64,000 bases of DNA, taken from positions 1 through 64,000 of the forward strand of contig JAEINR010000022.1 in the NCBI GenBank assembly GCA_016342325.1, read 5' to 3'. Below, piece after piece: positions 44,050-52,771 of this stretch. The notes beneath the pieces were generated by a model. The model ran no database searches. It had not been told where the DNA came from and was given only the letters and a program-made list of their open reading frames with translations. The translations under genes and the position numbers were made by a program. Positions within the stretch are counted from its first letter, which is position 1. Each line of letters opens with the position of its first letter. This DNA is from Desulfobacterium sp. GTDB lineage: Bacteria; Desulfobacterota; Desulfobacteria; Desulfobacterales; Desulfobacteraceae.

Positions 44050-44820
44050 ATGTCTGACTTTCAATATATTAAATCAAATAAATACACGGATTACGATACC
44101 ATATATAAACAATGCAGCGGCCCCGGCGGTTTACAGCTTGCCGAATTCATGGCTGAGAAGATGGGCCTTGCACCTGGCCAGAAACTGTTGGACGTCGGCT
44201 CAAACAGGGGCTTCCAGACCTGCTTCCTGGCAAAAGAGTATGGCGTGTTTGCCGTGGGTATCGATCCCTGGGATGACCGGGAGCAGGGCAATCCCATGGT
44301 CGACCATCTGCAGGCGAATGCCCGGCAATGGAATGTGGAAAATGCCGTTGTCGGCATAAAAATGGGGGTGCCGGACACCCATTTTGCCTGCTACGCCTTT
44401 GATGCGGTGTATTCGACCACTGCCCTTGAAATGGTTCGGGTCTCCCAGGGGATCCAAGGCTATATGAAGTGTCTGAAAGAAATTTATCGGGTACTAAAGC
44501 CCGGGGGAACTTTTGGCCTGGGAGAACCCATGCACCTTGACGTCCGGATTCCTTCAGACCTTGAGCCCTATGTTTCCCAGGGAGAATACCCATGGAAAGA
44601 GTGCTTTAGAGCTCTTCCCGAGACAACGGAACTGGTGCGTTCGGCAGGGTTTGACATCGTTGAAGCGGCCCATGCGCCCCATGCCAGGCAATGGTGGATG
44701 GCGTTTGCCGAGCACGATCCGTTTTGCAAACAGACCCCGGAAGAGGACCCCAAAACCCTTGCGGTGGATGGTGGCCGCTGGACAAGCTTTGGGTATATCA
44801 TTGCCAGGAAACCCCTCTAA
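44050..44820 (+). CDS. Class I SAM-dependent methyltransferase
   Basis: 256 aa. Motif I LLDVGSNRGFQTCFLA near residue 41, acidic motif II in VGIDPWDDRE near 63, and YRVLKPGGTFGLGEPMHLD near 145; the C-terminal LVRSAGFDIVEAAH is usual for small-molecule methyltransferases. It lies 20 bp after the MerR-methyltransferase gene, with GAGGTAGG before its ATG. The acceptor is unknown. The two methyltransferases are not close copies of each other. Confidence 0.88.
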   Translation: MSDFQYIKSNKYTDYDTIYKQCSGPGGLQLAEFMAEKMGLAPGQKLLDVGSNRGFQTCFLAKEYGVFAVGIDPWDDREQGNPMVDHLQANARQWNVENAVVGIKMGVPDTHFACYAFDAVYSTTALEMVRVSQGIQGYMKCLKEIYRVLKPGGTFGLGEPMHLDVRIPSDLEPYVSQGEYPWKECFRALPETTELVRSAGFDIVEAAHAPHARQWWMAFAEHDPFCKQTPEEDPKTLAVDGGRWTSFGYIIARKPL

Positions 44821-44821
44821 A

Positions 44822-44881
44822 ATGGCTGACAAAAAGGACAAGAAAGAACGCCTGCCCCCCTGCAAGGATTGCCACTATTGA
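44822..44881 (+). CDS. Possible 19-residue Cys/His-ended peptide
   Basis: MADKKDKKERLPPCKDCHY, starting 1 bp after the methyltransferase stop. Lysine-rich, then a C-terminal PPCKDCHY with CxxCH, a possible metal-binding end. No strong ribosome site; it would rely on coupling from the upstream gene. It could be a genuine small protein or peptide substrate, or a chance ORF. Confidence 0.35.
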   Translation: MADKKDKKERLPPCKDCHY

Positions 44882-44938
44882 TTTACCGTTAAATAGGTTG
44901 TATTTAGTCTGTCAGGCACTATTTGCCTTTAATAACGA

Positions 44939-44944
44939 TATAAT
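44939..44944 (+). promoter_or_regulatory. Perfect -10 box upstream of the ECF fusion gene
   Basis: TATAAT, without a good -35 at the usual spacing. Transcripts would meet the hairpin at 44956-45001 within a few bases. Confidence 0.3.
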
Positions 44945-44955
44945 TGCAACCAAAG

Positions 44956-45001
44956 AGAACCACCCGTAACCCATTCCGGTGACGGGCGGGTTCTGTTTTT
45001 T
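44956..45001 (+). terminator. Terminator or attenuator before the ECF fusion gene
   Basis: AGAACC-A-CCCGT pairs with ACGGG-CG-GGTTCT around a 14-base loop, followed by GTTTTTT. It ends 18 bp before the start of the transporter gene and could end the methyltransferase transcript or control read-through. Confidence 0.6.
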
Positions 45002-45018
45002 ACAAAAGGTGTGGGCTG

Positions 45019-47016
45019 TTGCTGGAAGTACAATCATTAGCGTGCAAGATCGCCAGGAAAGAGGCGCTGTTCAAGGAGATCTCCTTTTCACTTGATCCGG
45101 GGGGATCGATCCTGATTGAGGCAGGATCGGGCAGGGGAAAATCATCGTTGCTCTTCTGCATCAAAGGGATTTTCCAAGGGGAGAAACAATACTTTGGCAC
45201 CCTTTTGTTCCACCAGGAGCCCCTTGATGGGGAGACCCGAAAAGAGATTGGGCTTGTGCTCCAGAATCCCCACTCCCAGATGATCTCCACCCTTGTCCAT
45301 GAAGAGCTTTGGTTCGGCGCCACCCGCAGGCCAGCACAAAAAGAGGAGATCCATAAAAGGACCGTTGAAATCCTCGGCCTTGGCCCCCTTCTCCATAAAC
45401 CGGTGAGAACCCTCTCCTCAGGCCAGAAGCACATGGTGGCCATTGGTGCCGCCGGCATCATGAACCACCGGGTACTGCTCATGGACGAACCCTTTCTCTA
45501 CCTTGACCAGATGAACATCACAAAGGTGTTGGCCTATATCGACTACCTCAGAACCCTTGGGACCGGGGTGGTGGTGACCTCCCACCCCGGAGTGGTGGCC
45601 CATGATCACTTTGACCGGGTCCTGGCCCTGGGCCGGCCAAAGCCATTCCCTCCCTTCCCTGTTCCGGGGAATGAAAAAGCCCCGGCCCACGGCAGGCCAA
45701 GGGGCGCCATCACGCTTACGGACACAGGTTTCGCCCATGGAAAGCGCCCCATTATCACCCATCTTAACCTGGATGTGAAACCGGGGTGTGAACTCTGGAT
45801 ATCAGGGGAGAACGGATCCGGCAAAACCACCCTTCTCAAGATCCTGTCCGGGGAAACAGAGCCGGATTACGGCACCGTCACCCAACAAGAAGGCTTACGG
45901 ATATCGACCATCACCCAGAACCCGGACAGAAGTTTTTTCGAGCCCTCGGTCCAAGGAGAAATGATTGCAGGCATCCGAAAAAAGAACCGGAATATTCCCC
46001 TTACGGAGAGTGAAAAAAGGGACATCAACGCCGTGCTGGACCGGGTGGGGCTGGGGGACAAACAGGACCTCTCCCCGTTCAGGCTTTCCTTTGGCGAAAA
46101 GGTGTTTCTCGGGGCAGCCCAGGCCTGGATGCTCTGCCCTGATTTTGTCTTTGTGGACGATATCCTGGGGTTCCTCGATGCCCGGGAGCGGGTGGTGTTG
46201 TTACAGTTTTTAAGGGAGTTAAAGCAACGGACAGGATGCGGCCTGGTCTTTACCAGCAGCCGGGGACTCTATCCCCAGGCAGATGGGAGCACCCTTCTTT
46301 CCATGGACGCTTGCAAGGGCAAAGGAACACCCGGCACCCAGAAGGTGAAACCGCCAAAGGTTCCCTGGGCCAAGCGACTTTTCAGGGCGTTCAAAACACC
46401 GGCCTTTGACTATGTGACAACCCATTCCTGGCTCCACCGGGCCAACCCCCTGACCAAAATGGCCTTGAGCATGCTTTCCTGGGTACTTCTCTACAATGGG
46501 GGGGGTCGCTTTTTCCCGGCCATGGCAGCCCTCCTATTGGCCTACTACCTTTCCGGAGGACTCGGCATCAAACGATTCCTGGGGGACAGCCGCTTTTTCC
46601 TGATCCAGGCCCTGTTCTTCTCTGTGTTCATGCCCTTGTTCCGATGGGATATCTACGCCGTTTATGAAGGCGCCATGGCAGGCTGCAGGGTATGGCTCTT
46701 TTTTATCCCCGTGATCGTCATGATGCGGACCACCACAGTGGCCGAGTGGATGAGCCTGTTCAACCGAATCCTTCCCAAACGGGCCCGGCTCTCCATGGGC
46801 ATTGCCTTTGGTCTTCTGCCCTGCATCACGGCGGAGGCAAAGGAAATTCTGCACCTCCAGAAGCAGCGGGGACTTGTTCCCGACAGGCAGGATCTGCTTC
46901 ACCCAAGACGCCTCTTTTACGGGTTAAGGGCCGTGTTTGTGCCGCTGTTGATCGTCATCGAGGATATCTCCTGCCTGGCAGGCCTCAGCGTAAAACTCAG
47001 GGGCCATGACCAGTGA
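45019..47016 (+). CDS. ECF transporter: EcfA-EcfA'-EcfT fused in one polypeptide
   Basis: 665 aa. First ATPase (residues 1-210): Walker A AGSGRGKSS near 35, signature LSSGQKHM near 131, Walker B LLMDEPF near 154. Second ATPase (225-440): Walker A SGENGSGKTT near 262, signature LSFGEKVFLGAAQ near 355, Walker B FVFVDDIL near 379, where Asp replaces the catalytic Glu. From about 457 a membrane EcfT part: RANPLTKMALSMLSWVLLYN, several helices, and the coupling motif EILHLQKQRGL near 615. The three parts are usually separate proteins. The start is TTG at 45019, the only nearby in-frame start, after AAAGGTG. The S component follows. Confidence 0.88.
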   Translation: MLEVQSLACKIARKEALFKEISFSLDPGGSILIEAGSGRGKSSLLFCIKGIFQGEKQYFGTLLFHQEPLDGETRKEIGLVLQNPHSQMISTLVHEELWFGATRRPAQKEEIHKRTVEILGLGPLLHKPVRTLSSGQKHMVAIGAAGIMNHRVLLMDEPFLYLDQMNITKVLAYIDYLRTLGTGVVVTSHPGVVAHDHFDRVLALGRPKPFPPFPVPGNEKAPAHGRPRGAITLTDTGFAHGKRPIITHLNLDVKPGCELWISGENGSGKTTLLKILSGETEPDYGTVTQQEGLRISTITQNPDRSFFEPSVQGEMIAGIRKKNRNIPLTESEKRDINAVLDRVGLGDKQDLSPFRLSFGEKVFLGAAQAWMLCPDFVFVDDILGFLDARERVVLLQFLRELKQRTGCGLVFTSSRGLYPQADGSTLLSMDACKGKGTPGTQKVKPPKVPWAKRLFRAFKTPAFDYVTTHSWLHRANPLTKMALSMLSWVLLYNGGGRFFPAMAALLLAYYLSGGLGIKRFLGDSRFFLIQALFFSVFMPLFRWDIYAVYEGAMAGCRVWLFFIPVIVMMRTTTVAEWMSLFNRILPKRARLSMGIAFGLLPCITAEAKEILHLQKQRGLVPDRQDLLHPRRLFYGLRAVFVPLLIVIEDISCLAGLSVKLRGHDQ

Positions 47017-47094
47017 CACCTTTATGTAATGGCACAAGGAATGGGCGCCACGCACATACCATGCCGGTTATTTAAGTAAAAACAAGGAGAAACA

Positions 47095-47649
47095 GTGAAC
47101 AAGAGCCCCCTGCTGAACAATGACACACCTGAAACATCAAACCGCCTGTCCATCTCCGAAATGATCATGCTGACCCTGTTTGCCCTGGTGGCGGTGGCGG
47201 TCAAACAGATGCTCAGGCTCGATCTCAACCTGCCGGGCCATTCCTACATCCTCTACATTTTTTTCATGGTGTTTGGCAGCAGCTATGTGCCCAAACGGGG
47301 GGCGGCTTTGTACATGGGCGTGGCCGCTGGCATATTTGCCGTGATTGCGGGCTCCCGAAAGGGAATCCTGGACATAATTCGCTTTGTGGCCCCGGGCATC
47401 AGTCTTGAGATAACACGGTTTATTCCCACCCTGGGCCACCCTGTGGTCAACCGGGTGCTCGAGGGCCTTTTCGCGGCCCTGTCCATGCATGTAGCCAAAT
47501 CCGGTATCAATCTCATGGTGGGAAAGCCCTTTGAAGTGGTGCTGGTTAAATTTTATGCGGGCCTTGTCACCTATACCCTCATCGGCGTTGCCTGCGGCCT
47601 CTGTGCCCATTTCATGGAAAAGGCCATCAAAAACTACAAACAGGTCTAA
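47095..47649 (+). CDS. Putative ECF transporter S (substrate-binding) component
   Basis: 184 aa membrane protein with about five or six hydrophobic helices (ISEMIMLTLFALVAVAVKQM; YILYIFFMVFGSSYV; RGAALYMGVAAGIFAVIAGS; FYAGLVTYTLIGVACGLCAH). Size, helix number and position directly after EcfAA'T fit an S component, though I cannot place it in a known vitamin or metal family. Start is GTG at 47095 after AAGGAGAAA. The substrate is unknown; a TonB receptor follows. Confidence 0.7.
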   Translation: MNKSPLLNNDTPETSNRLSISEMIMLTLFALVAVAVKQMLRLDLNLPGHSYILYIFFMVFGSSYVPKRGAALYMGVAAGIFAVIAGSRKGILDIIRFVAPGISLEITRFIPTLGHPVVNRVLEGLFAALSMHVAKSGINLMVGKPFEVVLVKFYAGLVTYTLIGVACGLCAHFMEKAIKNYKQV

Positions 47650-47711
47650 CGACATAAAAAACGTTATTTTTGGTCACTTATGGTTATAGTTATGCCGCAC
47701 ATACAAACTAT

Positions 47712-47741
47712 TTGACTTGAATAGGGCCCTATGTGTAAAAA
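47712..47741 (+). promoter_or_regulatory. Promoter with palindrome upstream of the TonB receptor
   Basis: TTGACT (47712-47717) and TAAAAA (47736-47741), 18 bp apart, with the perfect 12-bp palindrome ATAGGGCCCTAT at 47721-47732 in the spacer. A repressor or MerR-type activator could bind there. Confidence 0.4.
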
Positions 47742-47789
47742 ACGGCTATTTAAACATCTATTAACCATTTAGACAGAAACGGAAATACA

Positions 47790-49790
47790 ATGAATCGACA
47801 CCTGTTCAATGGCCTCTTTTTACTCCTCCTGGGCATGTTCCTGGCCCCCGGCACCCATGCCCAAGCAGTAGCCACAGATCTTGATAATACGGATGCAGGC
47901 ATGTATACCCTGGGAGAAGTGGTGGTTACGGAAAGCGCAGGCCCCGCCAACACCCCGGGAACCACCCGGCAGATCACGGCCCGGGATATCCGGACCCGGG
48001 GCGCCCGCACCCTTAACGACGCCGTGGCCCTCATGCCCGGCGTCCAGGTCCGGACCGCCACCACGGGCACCCCGCGGATCAACTTCCGTGGCTTTCGTTC
48101 CCGTCACACCCAACTGCTTCTCAACGGCATTCCCTTTAACTCCACCTATGACGGCCAGTTCGACCCCACCATCATTCCGGTGGAGAACATCGGAAAGATC
48201 GACCTTGGGTTTGGCAACCAGTCCGTATTATACGGCCAAGGCGGCCTTGGCGGTGTCATGAATGTGGTGACACAAAAAGGAGAGGAAGGGGTCCATGGAA
48301 TGACCTCCCTGGAGATCTCGGAAGATCAGACCCACCGGGAACGGTTTACCCTCTCCGGCAAGCGGGACGCCATTGATTTTTTCTTAAGCGGCAGCATGAC
48401 CCAGGGGGACGGGTTCCGGGTGTCCGACGATTTCAACACCACAAAGAACGAGGATGGGGGACTGCGGAAGAACAGTGACTGGGAAAGACAAAACCTCTTC
48501 TTCAACCTGGGCTACACCGTCACGGACACCCTTGAACTGGGCCTGGTCATGAACTATCTCTCCGGCGAATACGGCCGGCCTCCGAGCATTCTGGATGATA
48601 AAAAGGATCTGTTTTACAAGAGCCCCAAGTATGAGCGGGTGACGGATTTTGACGGATTTTCCGCCCAGATCAATGCCGCCCTGGACATCCCAGGTCCCCT
48701 CTCGTTTCGAGGCTGGGTGTTCACCAATACCATGGAGGAGGCGTCCAATCGGTACGACGACGCCACATACACCACCATGAAGAAGAAAAACGCCTATGCA
48801 AAGGAAAGCGACACCGCTGTAACCGGCGGCACCCTGCAGACACGGTATGACTTTGAAGGGGCCGGCAGTGTCACCCTCTCCCTTCAAGGGGAGAAACAAA
48901 GCTTTGACGCCAAGGGCACCCTGGTCGATAAGAAAAACACTCCCCAAGGGTTTGACAACAACTGGGCGCTTGAGATCTACACGGCTTCGGCAGAATACCA
49001 GGTATCCCCCCTGGAACGGCTCCACCTGGTCATGGGATACGGTTACAGCGGGCTTGAAAAAGAGTCGGGCAGTGATGACAGCAAGGGCTTTTTCCAGGCA
49101 GGCGCCACCTATGATCTCTTTGACGCCACCCGCATCAAAGGTTCTTTGGCAAAAAAGATTCGATTTCCCTCACTCAAGCAGCTCCATGAGACCACCAGCG
49201 GCGGTAATCCCGAACTCACCACCGAAGCGTCCTACAACTATGAACTGGGAGTGGAACAGATGCTGCCCGGCAACGTCCTGATAGGGATAACCGGATTCTA
49301 CATCGACGCCAGGGATTATATTGAAAAGGACGATACCACCGACCAGTACGAAAACAACGAATCGTATCGCTTCCAGGGGATCGAACTGACAACGGAAAAA
49401 CGGTTTCAGAAAAATATTTTTATCAGGGCCGGCTACACCTACATGGAAACCGAGGACCGCTCCTCGGATACCCCAAAGGATGAACTCCAGTACAGGCCCG
49501 AACACAAGCTCACCCTGGAAGGCAACTATGAATTCAAGTGGGGCCTTGCCATCTACTCAAGCCTCCTTTATGTGGCGGACCAGTACCACTACAGCGACAC
49601 AACACCGGTGGTCAAGGCGGCCCTGGGGGATTATACCGTTGTCAACCTGAAGCTCGAGCAGCGCCTGTTCAATGGTAACATGCACCTCTATGCCGGGGTG
49701 GACAACCTGTTTGATGAGGACTATGAAGAGTCCTACGGCCTTCCCCGGGAGGGTTCCACCATTTACGGGGGGGTAAGGTTAAGCTTTTAA
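47790..49790 (+). CDS. TonB-dependent outer-membrane receptor
   Basis: 666 aa. Signal peptide (NGLFLLLLGMFLAPGTHAQA). TonB-box-like YTLGEVVVTES near residue 36, plug domain with ITARDIRTRGARTLNDAVAL, MPGVQVRTATTGTPRINFRG, LLLNGIPFNSTYDGQFDPTI and GGLGGVMNVVTQKG, then a 22-strand-type barrel ending in IYGGVRLSF (C-terminal Phe). The barrel end FDEDYEESYGLPREGSTIYG is the colicin I/siderophore receptor style. The substrate is not known; the ECF transporter and TonB2-type genes on either side suggest one import chain. Confidence 0.93.
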   Translation: MNRHLFNGLFLLLLGMFLAPGTHAQAVATDLDNTDAGMYTLGEVVVTESAGPANTPGTTRQITARDIRTRGARTLNDAVALMPGVQVRTATTGTPRINFRGFRSRHTQLLLNGIPFNSTYDGQFDPTIIPVENIGKIDLGFGNQSVLYGQGGLGGVMNVVTQKGEEGVHGMTSLEISEDQTHRERFTLSGKRDAIDFFLSGSMTQGDGFRVSDDFNTTKNEDGGLRKNSDWERQNLFFNLGYTVTDTLELGLVMNYLSGEYGRPPSILDDKKDLFYKSPKYERVTDFDGFSAQINAALDIPGPLSFRGWVFTNTMEEASNRYDDATYTTMKKKNAYAKESDTAVTGGTLQTRYDFEGAGSVTLSLQGEKQSFDAKGTLVDKKNTPQGFDNNWALEIYTASAEYQVSPLERLHLVMGYGYSGLEKESGSDDSKGFFQAGATYDLFDATRIKGSLAKKIRFPSLKQLHETTSGGNPELTTEASYNYELGVEQMLPGNVLIGITGFYIDARDYIEKDDTTDQYENNESYRFQGIELTTEKRFQKNIFIRAGYTYMETEDRSSDTPKDELQYRPEHKLTLEGNYEFKWGLAIYSSLLYVADQYHYSDTTPVVKAALGDYTVVNLKLEQRLFNGNMHLYAGVDNLFDEDYEESYGLPREGSTIYGGVRLSF

Positions 49791-49824
49791 GCTGATAAAA
49801 GTTAGTGTAAGTATACATGGAGCT

Positions 49825-49851
49825 CCCCGGATCAAAGGCAACGATCCGGGG
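49825..49851. other. Hairpin between the TonB receptor and DUF3450 genes
   Basis: CCCCGGATC / GATCCGGGG, 9-bp stem, 9-base loop. No T-run follows, so it is more likely an RNA-stability or partial-termination element than a full terminator. Confidence 0.5.
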
Positions 49852-49887
49852 ACATTTATGGCAGGTTGAAAAAAATCAGGAGGATGT

Positions 49888-50661
49888 GTGCTGAAACGAT
49901 CGGGATGGCCCATGGTGTGGACGGTTTTTGCCGTTTTTCTCCTGGGTGGCGTGGTAAACGGAAAAAGCCTTACGGAGGACGTCAAATCCTCTGTAAAACA
50001 GGCGGTGAATATCCGCCAGGAGACCCAGAAGACCCAAGAGCAATGGTTCCGGGAAAAGGAGACGCTCACAGCTGAGTATCTCGCCCTGGAACAGGAGCAC
50101 CAACGGCTTTTGGACCAACAACAGCAGCTGATGAAGGAGCAATCCCTTCAAGAGACCACCGTTGAACAACTCCACCTTGCCCTCAAAGATATACAGGAGA
50201 TCACCACCGGCCTTGATCCCTTTCTCAAGACCGTACTCCAGGAGATCGAAACACTGGTGGCCACGGATTCCCCCATGCTCAAACAGGAAAGGAAAAACCG
50301 GGTGGCAAAGCTTGCAACCGTCATCCAGGCCAATGATGTCCCCATGAGCGAAAAGTTCAGGAAAACCATGGAAACCCTCTTTATCGAGGCCGACTACGGC
50401 AACACCATCGAGGTCTACCAGGAGAAGATCCGTTTTGAAAACGAGACGGTCCTGGCGGACATCTTTCGCCTGGGACGGCTCTCCTTGTTCTGCAAGACCC
50501 CGGACGGCAAACGAACAGGGGTGTACGACCCGGCAACCGCCGCCTGGCAGCCATTACCGGCCTCCTTTAACCAGGAGATCGCAAGGGCCGTGGAAATGGG
50601 ATCCAAGCGCAGGGCCGTTGATTTCCTCACCCTGCCCCTGGGAAGGGTGGTGACCCAGTGA
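49888..50661 (+). CDS. DUF3450 periplasmic coiled-coil protein of the TonB2 system
   Basis: 257 aa with a signal peptide (MVWTVFAVFLLGGVVNGKS) and a long coiled coil (residues 25-100, rich in Gln/Glu/Lys). The rest matches DUF3450: LDPFLKTVLQEIETLVATDS, KFRKTMETLFIEADYGNTIE, and FRLGRLSLFCKTPDGKRTGV. In Vibrio such a gene precedes ttpC-exbB2-exbD2-tonB2, the same order as here. GTG start after AGGAGG. The stop overlaps the next start (GTGA). Confidence 0.85.
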   Translation: MLKRSGWPMVWTVFAVFLLGGVVNGKSLTEDVKSSVKQAVNIRQETQKTQEQWFREKETLTAEYLALEQEHQRLLDQQQQLMKEQSLQETTVEQLHLALKDIQEITTGLDPFLKTVLQEIETLVATDSPMLKQERKNRVAKLATVIQANDVPMSEKFRKTMETLFIEADYGNTIEVYQEKIRFENETVLADIFRLGRLSLFCKTPDGKRTGVYDPATAAWQPLPASFNQEIARAVEMGSKRRAVDFLTLPLGRVVTQ

Positions 50662-52154
50662 AACGCTCAGTAGAACGCTTAGCAAAAAAATGTGCATCAA
50701 AACGTACAGTACAACGCCTAGCAAGACTTGCAATGATTCTTACCATGGTTCTCCTGGTGGCCCCAACGGCACCGGCCGCCGCCGCCCAGGACATGCGGGC
50801 CGCAGCACAGGAGGCGGCAAGGCAGAGAAAAGAACTTCTTAACAGGGCAACCCTGGAGAAACAGACCGCCCAAACCCAAGCCCAAAAAAGCCGTGAAACC
50901 ATCTTCCAGGACAAAAAGGCCCTAAACCTGGCCATTGCCCAAAAGAGAAAAGAAAACCTGGCCCTGGCAAAAAAGAACCGACACATTCAAACAAAAATCA
51001 AAACCCTCACGTCCCGGGAGGCAAAACTCAGGGCAACCCTTGCCGACATGGACGCCGTGGTCAAGGAACTTGCAGGCTTTGTGCGCATCTCGGCCAAGGA
51101 CCTGGACACCCTGATCAGCCACAGTCTCAGGAGCGCCATCATTAAGGGCAGGGCAGAAGCGATCCAGCCCCTGGTCAACGCCGATAAGTTTCCGGCCATG
51201 GAAGATATTCGAACCATGAAGGACCTTGTTATGGATGAGATCCTGGCATCGGGCCAGGTCCAAATCCAACAGGCAAACATCATCGACCAGACCGGCAAGG
51301 AGGTAACGGCCCGGTGCCTCGTCCTTGGTAATTTCACCGCGGCCTACGAATTGAACAATAAGGTGGGTTTCCTGCTCTTTTCCGACCAGAGCCAGCAGCT
51401 GTTTGCCTTGTCAAAACCGCCTTCCCTGGTGATGCAAAAGGCGATCAAGCGCTACATGAACGGAGAGGCGGACGCGGTACCCATGGATGTCTCAAAGGGA
51501 GGTGCCATGCGCCAGCTCACCCACAAGCTGAGCCTGCTGGAGCAGATTCCCAAGGGCGGCGTGGTGGTATGGCCCATCCTTGCCATTGCCCTTTTGGCCC
51601 TCCTCATCATCCTTGAACGGGTGGTTTTTCTCATACGGAAACGCCTGGATGGAACCCGGTTCATGAAAGAGCTCAAGCAGCTCATGGTCCGTCAGGAATG
51701 GGAAGGGTGCGACCGGCTCTTTGCAGCACACAAGACCAAGCCCCTGGCACGGTCCCTGGCCGCTGGCATGGAGTTCAGGACCCTGAAGCGGGCGGACATG
51801 GAAAACGCCCTCCAGGAAGCGATCCTGAGGGAAATTCCGCCCCTGGAGCGCTTCTTGTCCACCCTGGGAATGCTTGCGGCCATTGCCCCGCTCATGGGGC
51901 TTCTTGGAACAGTGACCGGCATGATCAACACCTTTCACGTGATCACTTTTTACGGCACAAGCGACCCAAGGATGATGTCCGGGGGCATCTCCGAGGCCCT
52001 GGTCACCACCATGCTGGGTCTGTGCGTGGCCATCCCCATCATGCTCTGCCACACCCTGTTGAGCCGGCAGGTGGAAACCATGATCGCCACCATGGAGGAG
52101 AAGGCCGTGGCCTTGGTCAATGCCGTGTTTATCCTTGGGAACAGGGAATGTTAA
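50658..52154 (+). CDS. TtpC-like long ExbB/TolQ-family protein
   Basis: 498 aa, roughly twice a normal ExbB. Signal or anchor segment near residue 20 (MILTMVLLVAPTAPAAAAQD), a periplasmic coiled coil rich in Ala/Gln/Lys (residues 35-135), then a MotA/TolQ/ExbB channel domain: WPILAIALLALLIILERVVF near residue 305, GMLAAIAPLMGLLGTVTGMI near 400 and SEALVTTMLGLCVAIPIMLC near 450. TtpC-type proteins form the channel of TonB2 systems with ExbB2/ExbD2 (family knowledge). GTG start overlapping the DUF3450 stop. Confidence 0.88.
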   Translation: MKRSVERLAKKCASKRTVQRLARLAMILTMVLLVAPTAPAAAAQDMRAAAQEAARQRKELLNRATLEKQTAQTQAQKSRETIFQDKKALNLAIAQKRKENLALAKKNRHIQTKIKTLTSREAKLRATLADMDAVVKELAGFVRISAKDLDTLISHSLRSAIIKGRAEAIQPLVNADKFPAMEDIRTMKDLVMDEILASGQVQIQQANIIDQTGKEVTARCLVLGNFTAAYELNNKVGFLLFSDQSQQLFALSKPPSLVMQKAIKRYMNGEADAVPMDVSKGGAMRQLTHKLSLLEQIPKGGVVVWPILAIALLALLIILERVVFLIRKRLDGTRFMKELKQLMVRQEWEGCDRLFAAHKTKPLARSLAAGMEFRTLKRADMENALQEAILREIPPLERFLSTLGMLAAIAPLMGLLGTVTGMINTFHVITFYGTSDPRMMSGGISEALVTTMLGLCVAIPIMLCHTLLSRQVETMIATMEEKAVALVNAVFILGNREC

Positions 52155-52759
52155 ATCAAGGGGCACATGTTTTCTGGAGCCTGGTGGCCTATCTTCAGAC
52201 GGGAAGCATCGTCATGTTCCCCCTGGTGGCGGTCTCCGTGGTGATGTGGACCCTGATCATCAACCGGTTGGTCTTCTTCCACCGCATTTACCGGAAGAAC
52301 ATGCCCCGGGAACAGGCCGGAGAGTTTGTCAAAAACAATGAAATGCCGCCGTCCCAGATATACAAAGGGGCGGTCTCCCTGCTGGTGACCCAGTTTTTAA
52401 AGCACCGCACCCACACCCCAAAGATAGACCTCTACATCCTGGACGAAACCGTCATGGAAATCGTCACGGATCTGGACAGGCACCTTGCCTTTATCGGGGT
52501 GCTAGCGGCCGTGGCCCCCCTGCTGGGTCTCCTAGGAACAGTGACCGGCATGATGGCCACCTTTGACATCATCTCCACGTTTGGAACGGGCAATGCGAGG
52601 GCCATGGCAGGGGGCATCTCCGAGGCCCTGGTCACCACCCAGACAGGGCTTTTGGTGGCGATCCCGGGGCTGTACATGCACGGTTTTCTGGTCAAGCGTG
52701 CGGAAAAGCTCAAGGTGCTCATCGCCTCCACGGGCATCTATCTTCAAAGATTTGTATAA
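52148..52759 (+). CDS. exbB: ExbB-type proton channel protein of the TonB2 system
   Basis: 203 aa from the ATG at 52148, which overlaps the previous stop by 7 bp; the open frame upstream is only the shadow of ttpC. Three membrane helices: TGSIVMFPLVAVSVVMWTLI, IGVLAAVAPLLGLLGTVTGM and SEALVTTQTGLLVAIPGLYM, the last two with the channel-lining motifs. It works with ExbD and TtpC to drive TonB by proton motive force. Confidence 0.9.
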   Translation: MLNQGAHVFWSLVAYLQTGSIVMFPLVAVSVVMWTLIINRLVFFHRIYRKNMPREQAGEFVKNNEMPPSQIYKGAVSLLVTQFLKHRTHTPKIDLYILDETVMEIVTDLDRHLAFIGVLAAVAPLLGLLGTVTGMMATFDIISTFGTGNARAMAGGISEALVTTQTGLLVAIPGLYMHGFLVKRAEKLKVLIASTGIYLQRFV

Positions 52760-52771
52760 CAGGAACCCTTC

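Noticed and set aside
49825-49851. Hairpin taken as a terminator of the TonB receptor gene
   Set aside because: No T-run follows the stem, so full termination is not supported; listed only as a hairpin.
51698-52147. Upstream extension of the exbB reading frame
   Set aside because: It overlaps the certain ttpC gene; the ExbB protein starts at 52148.
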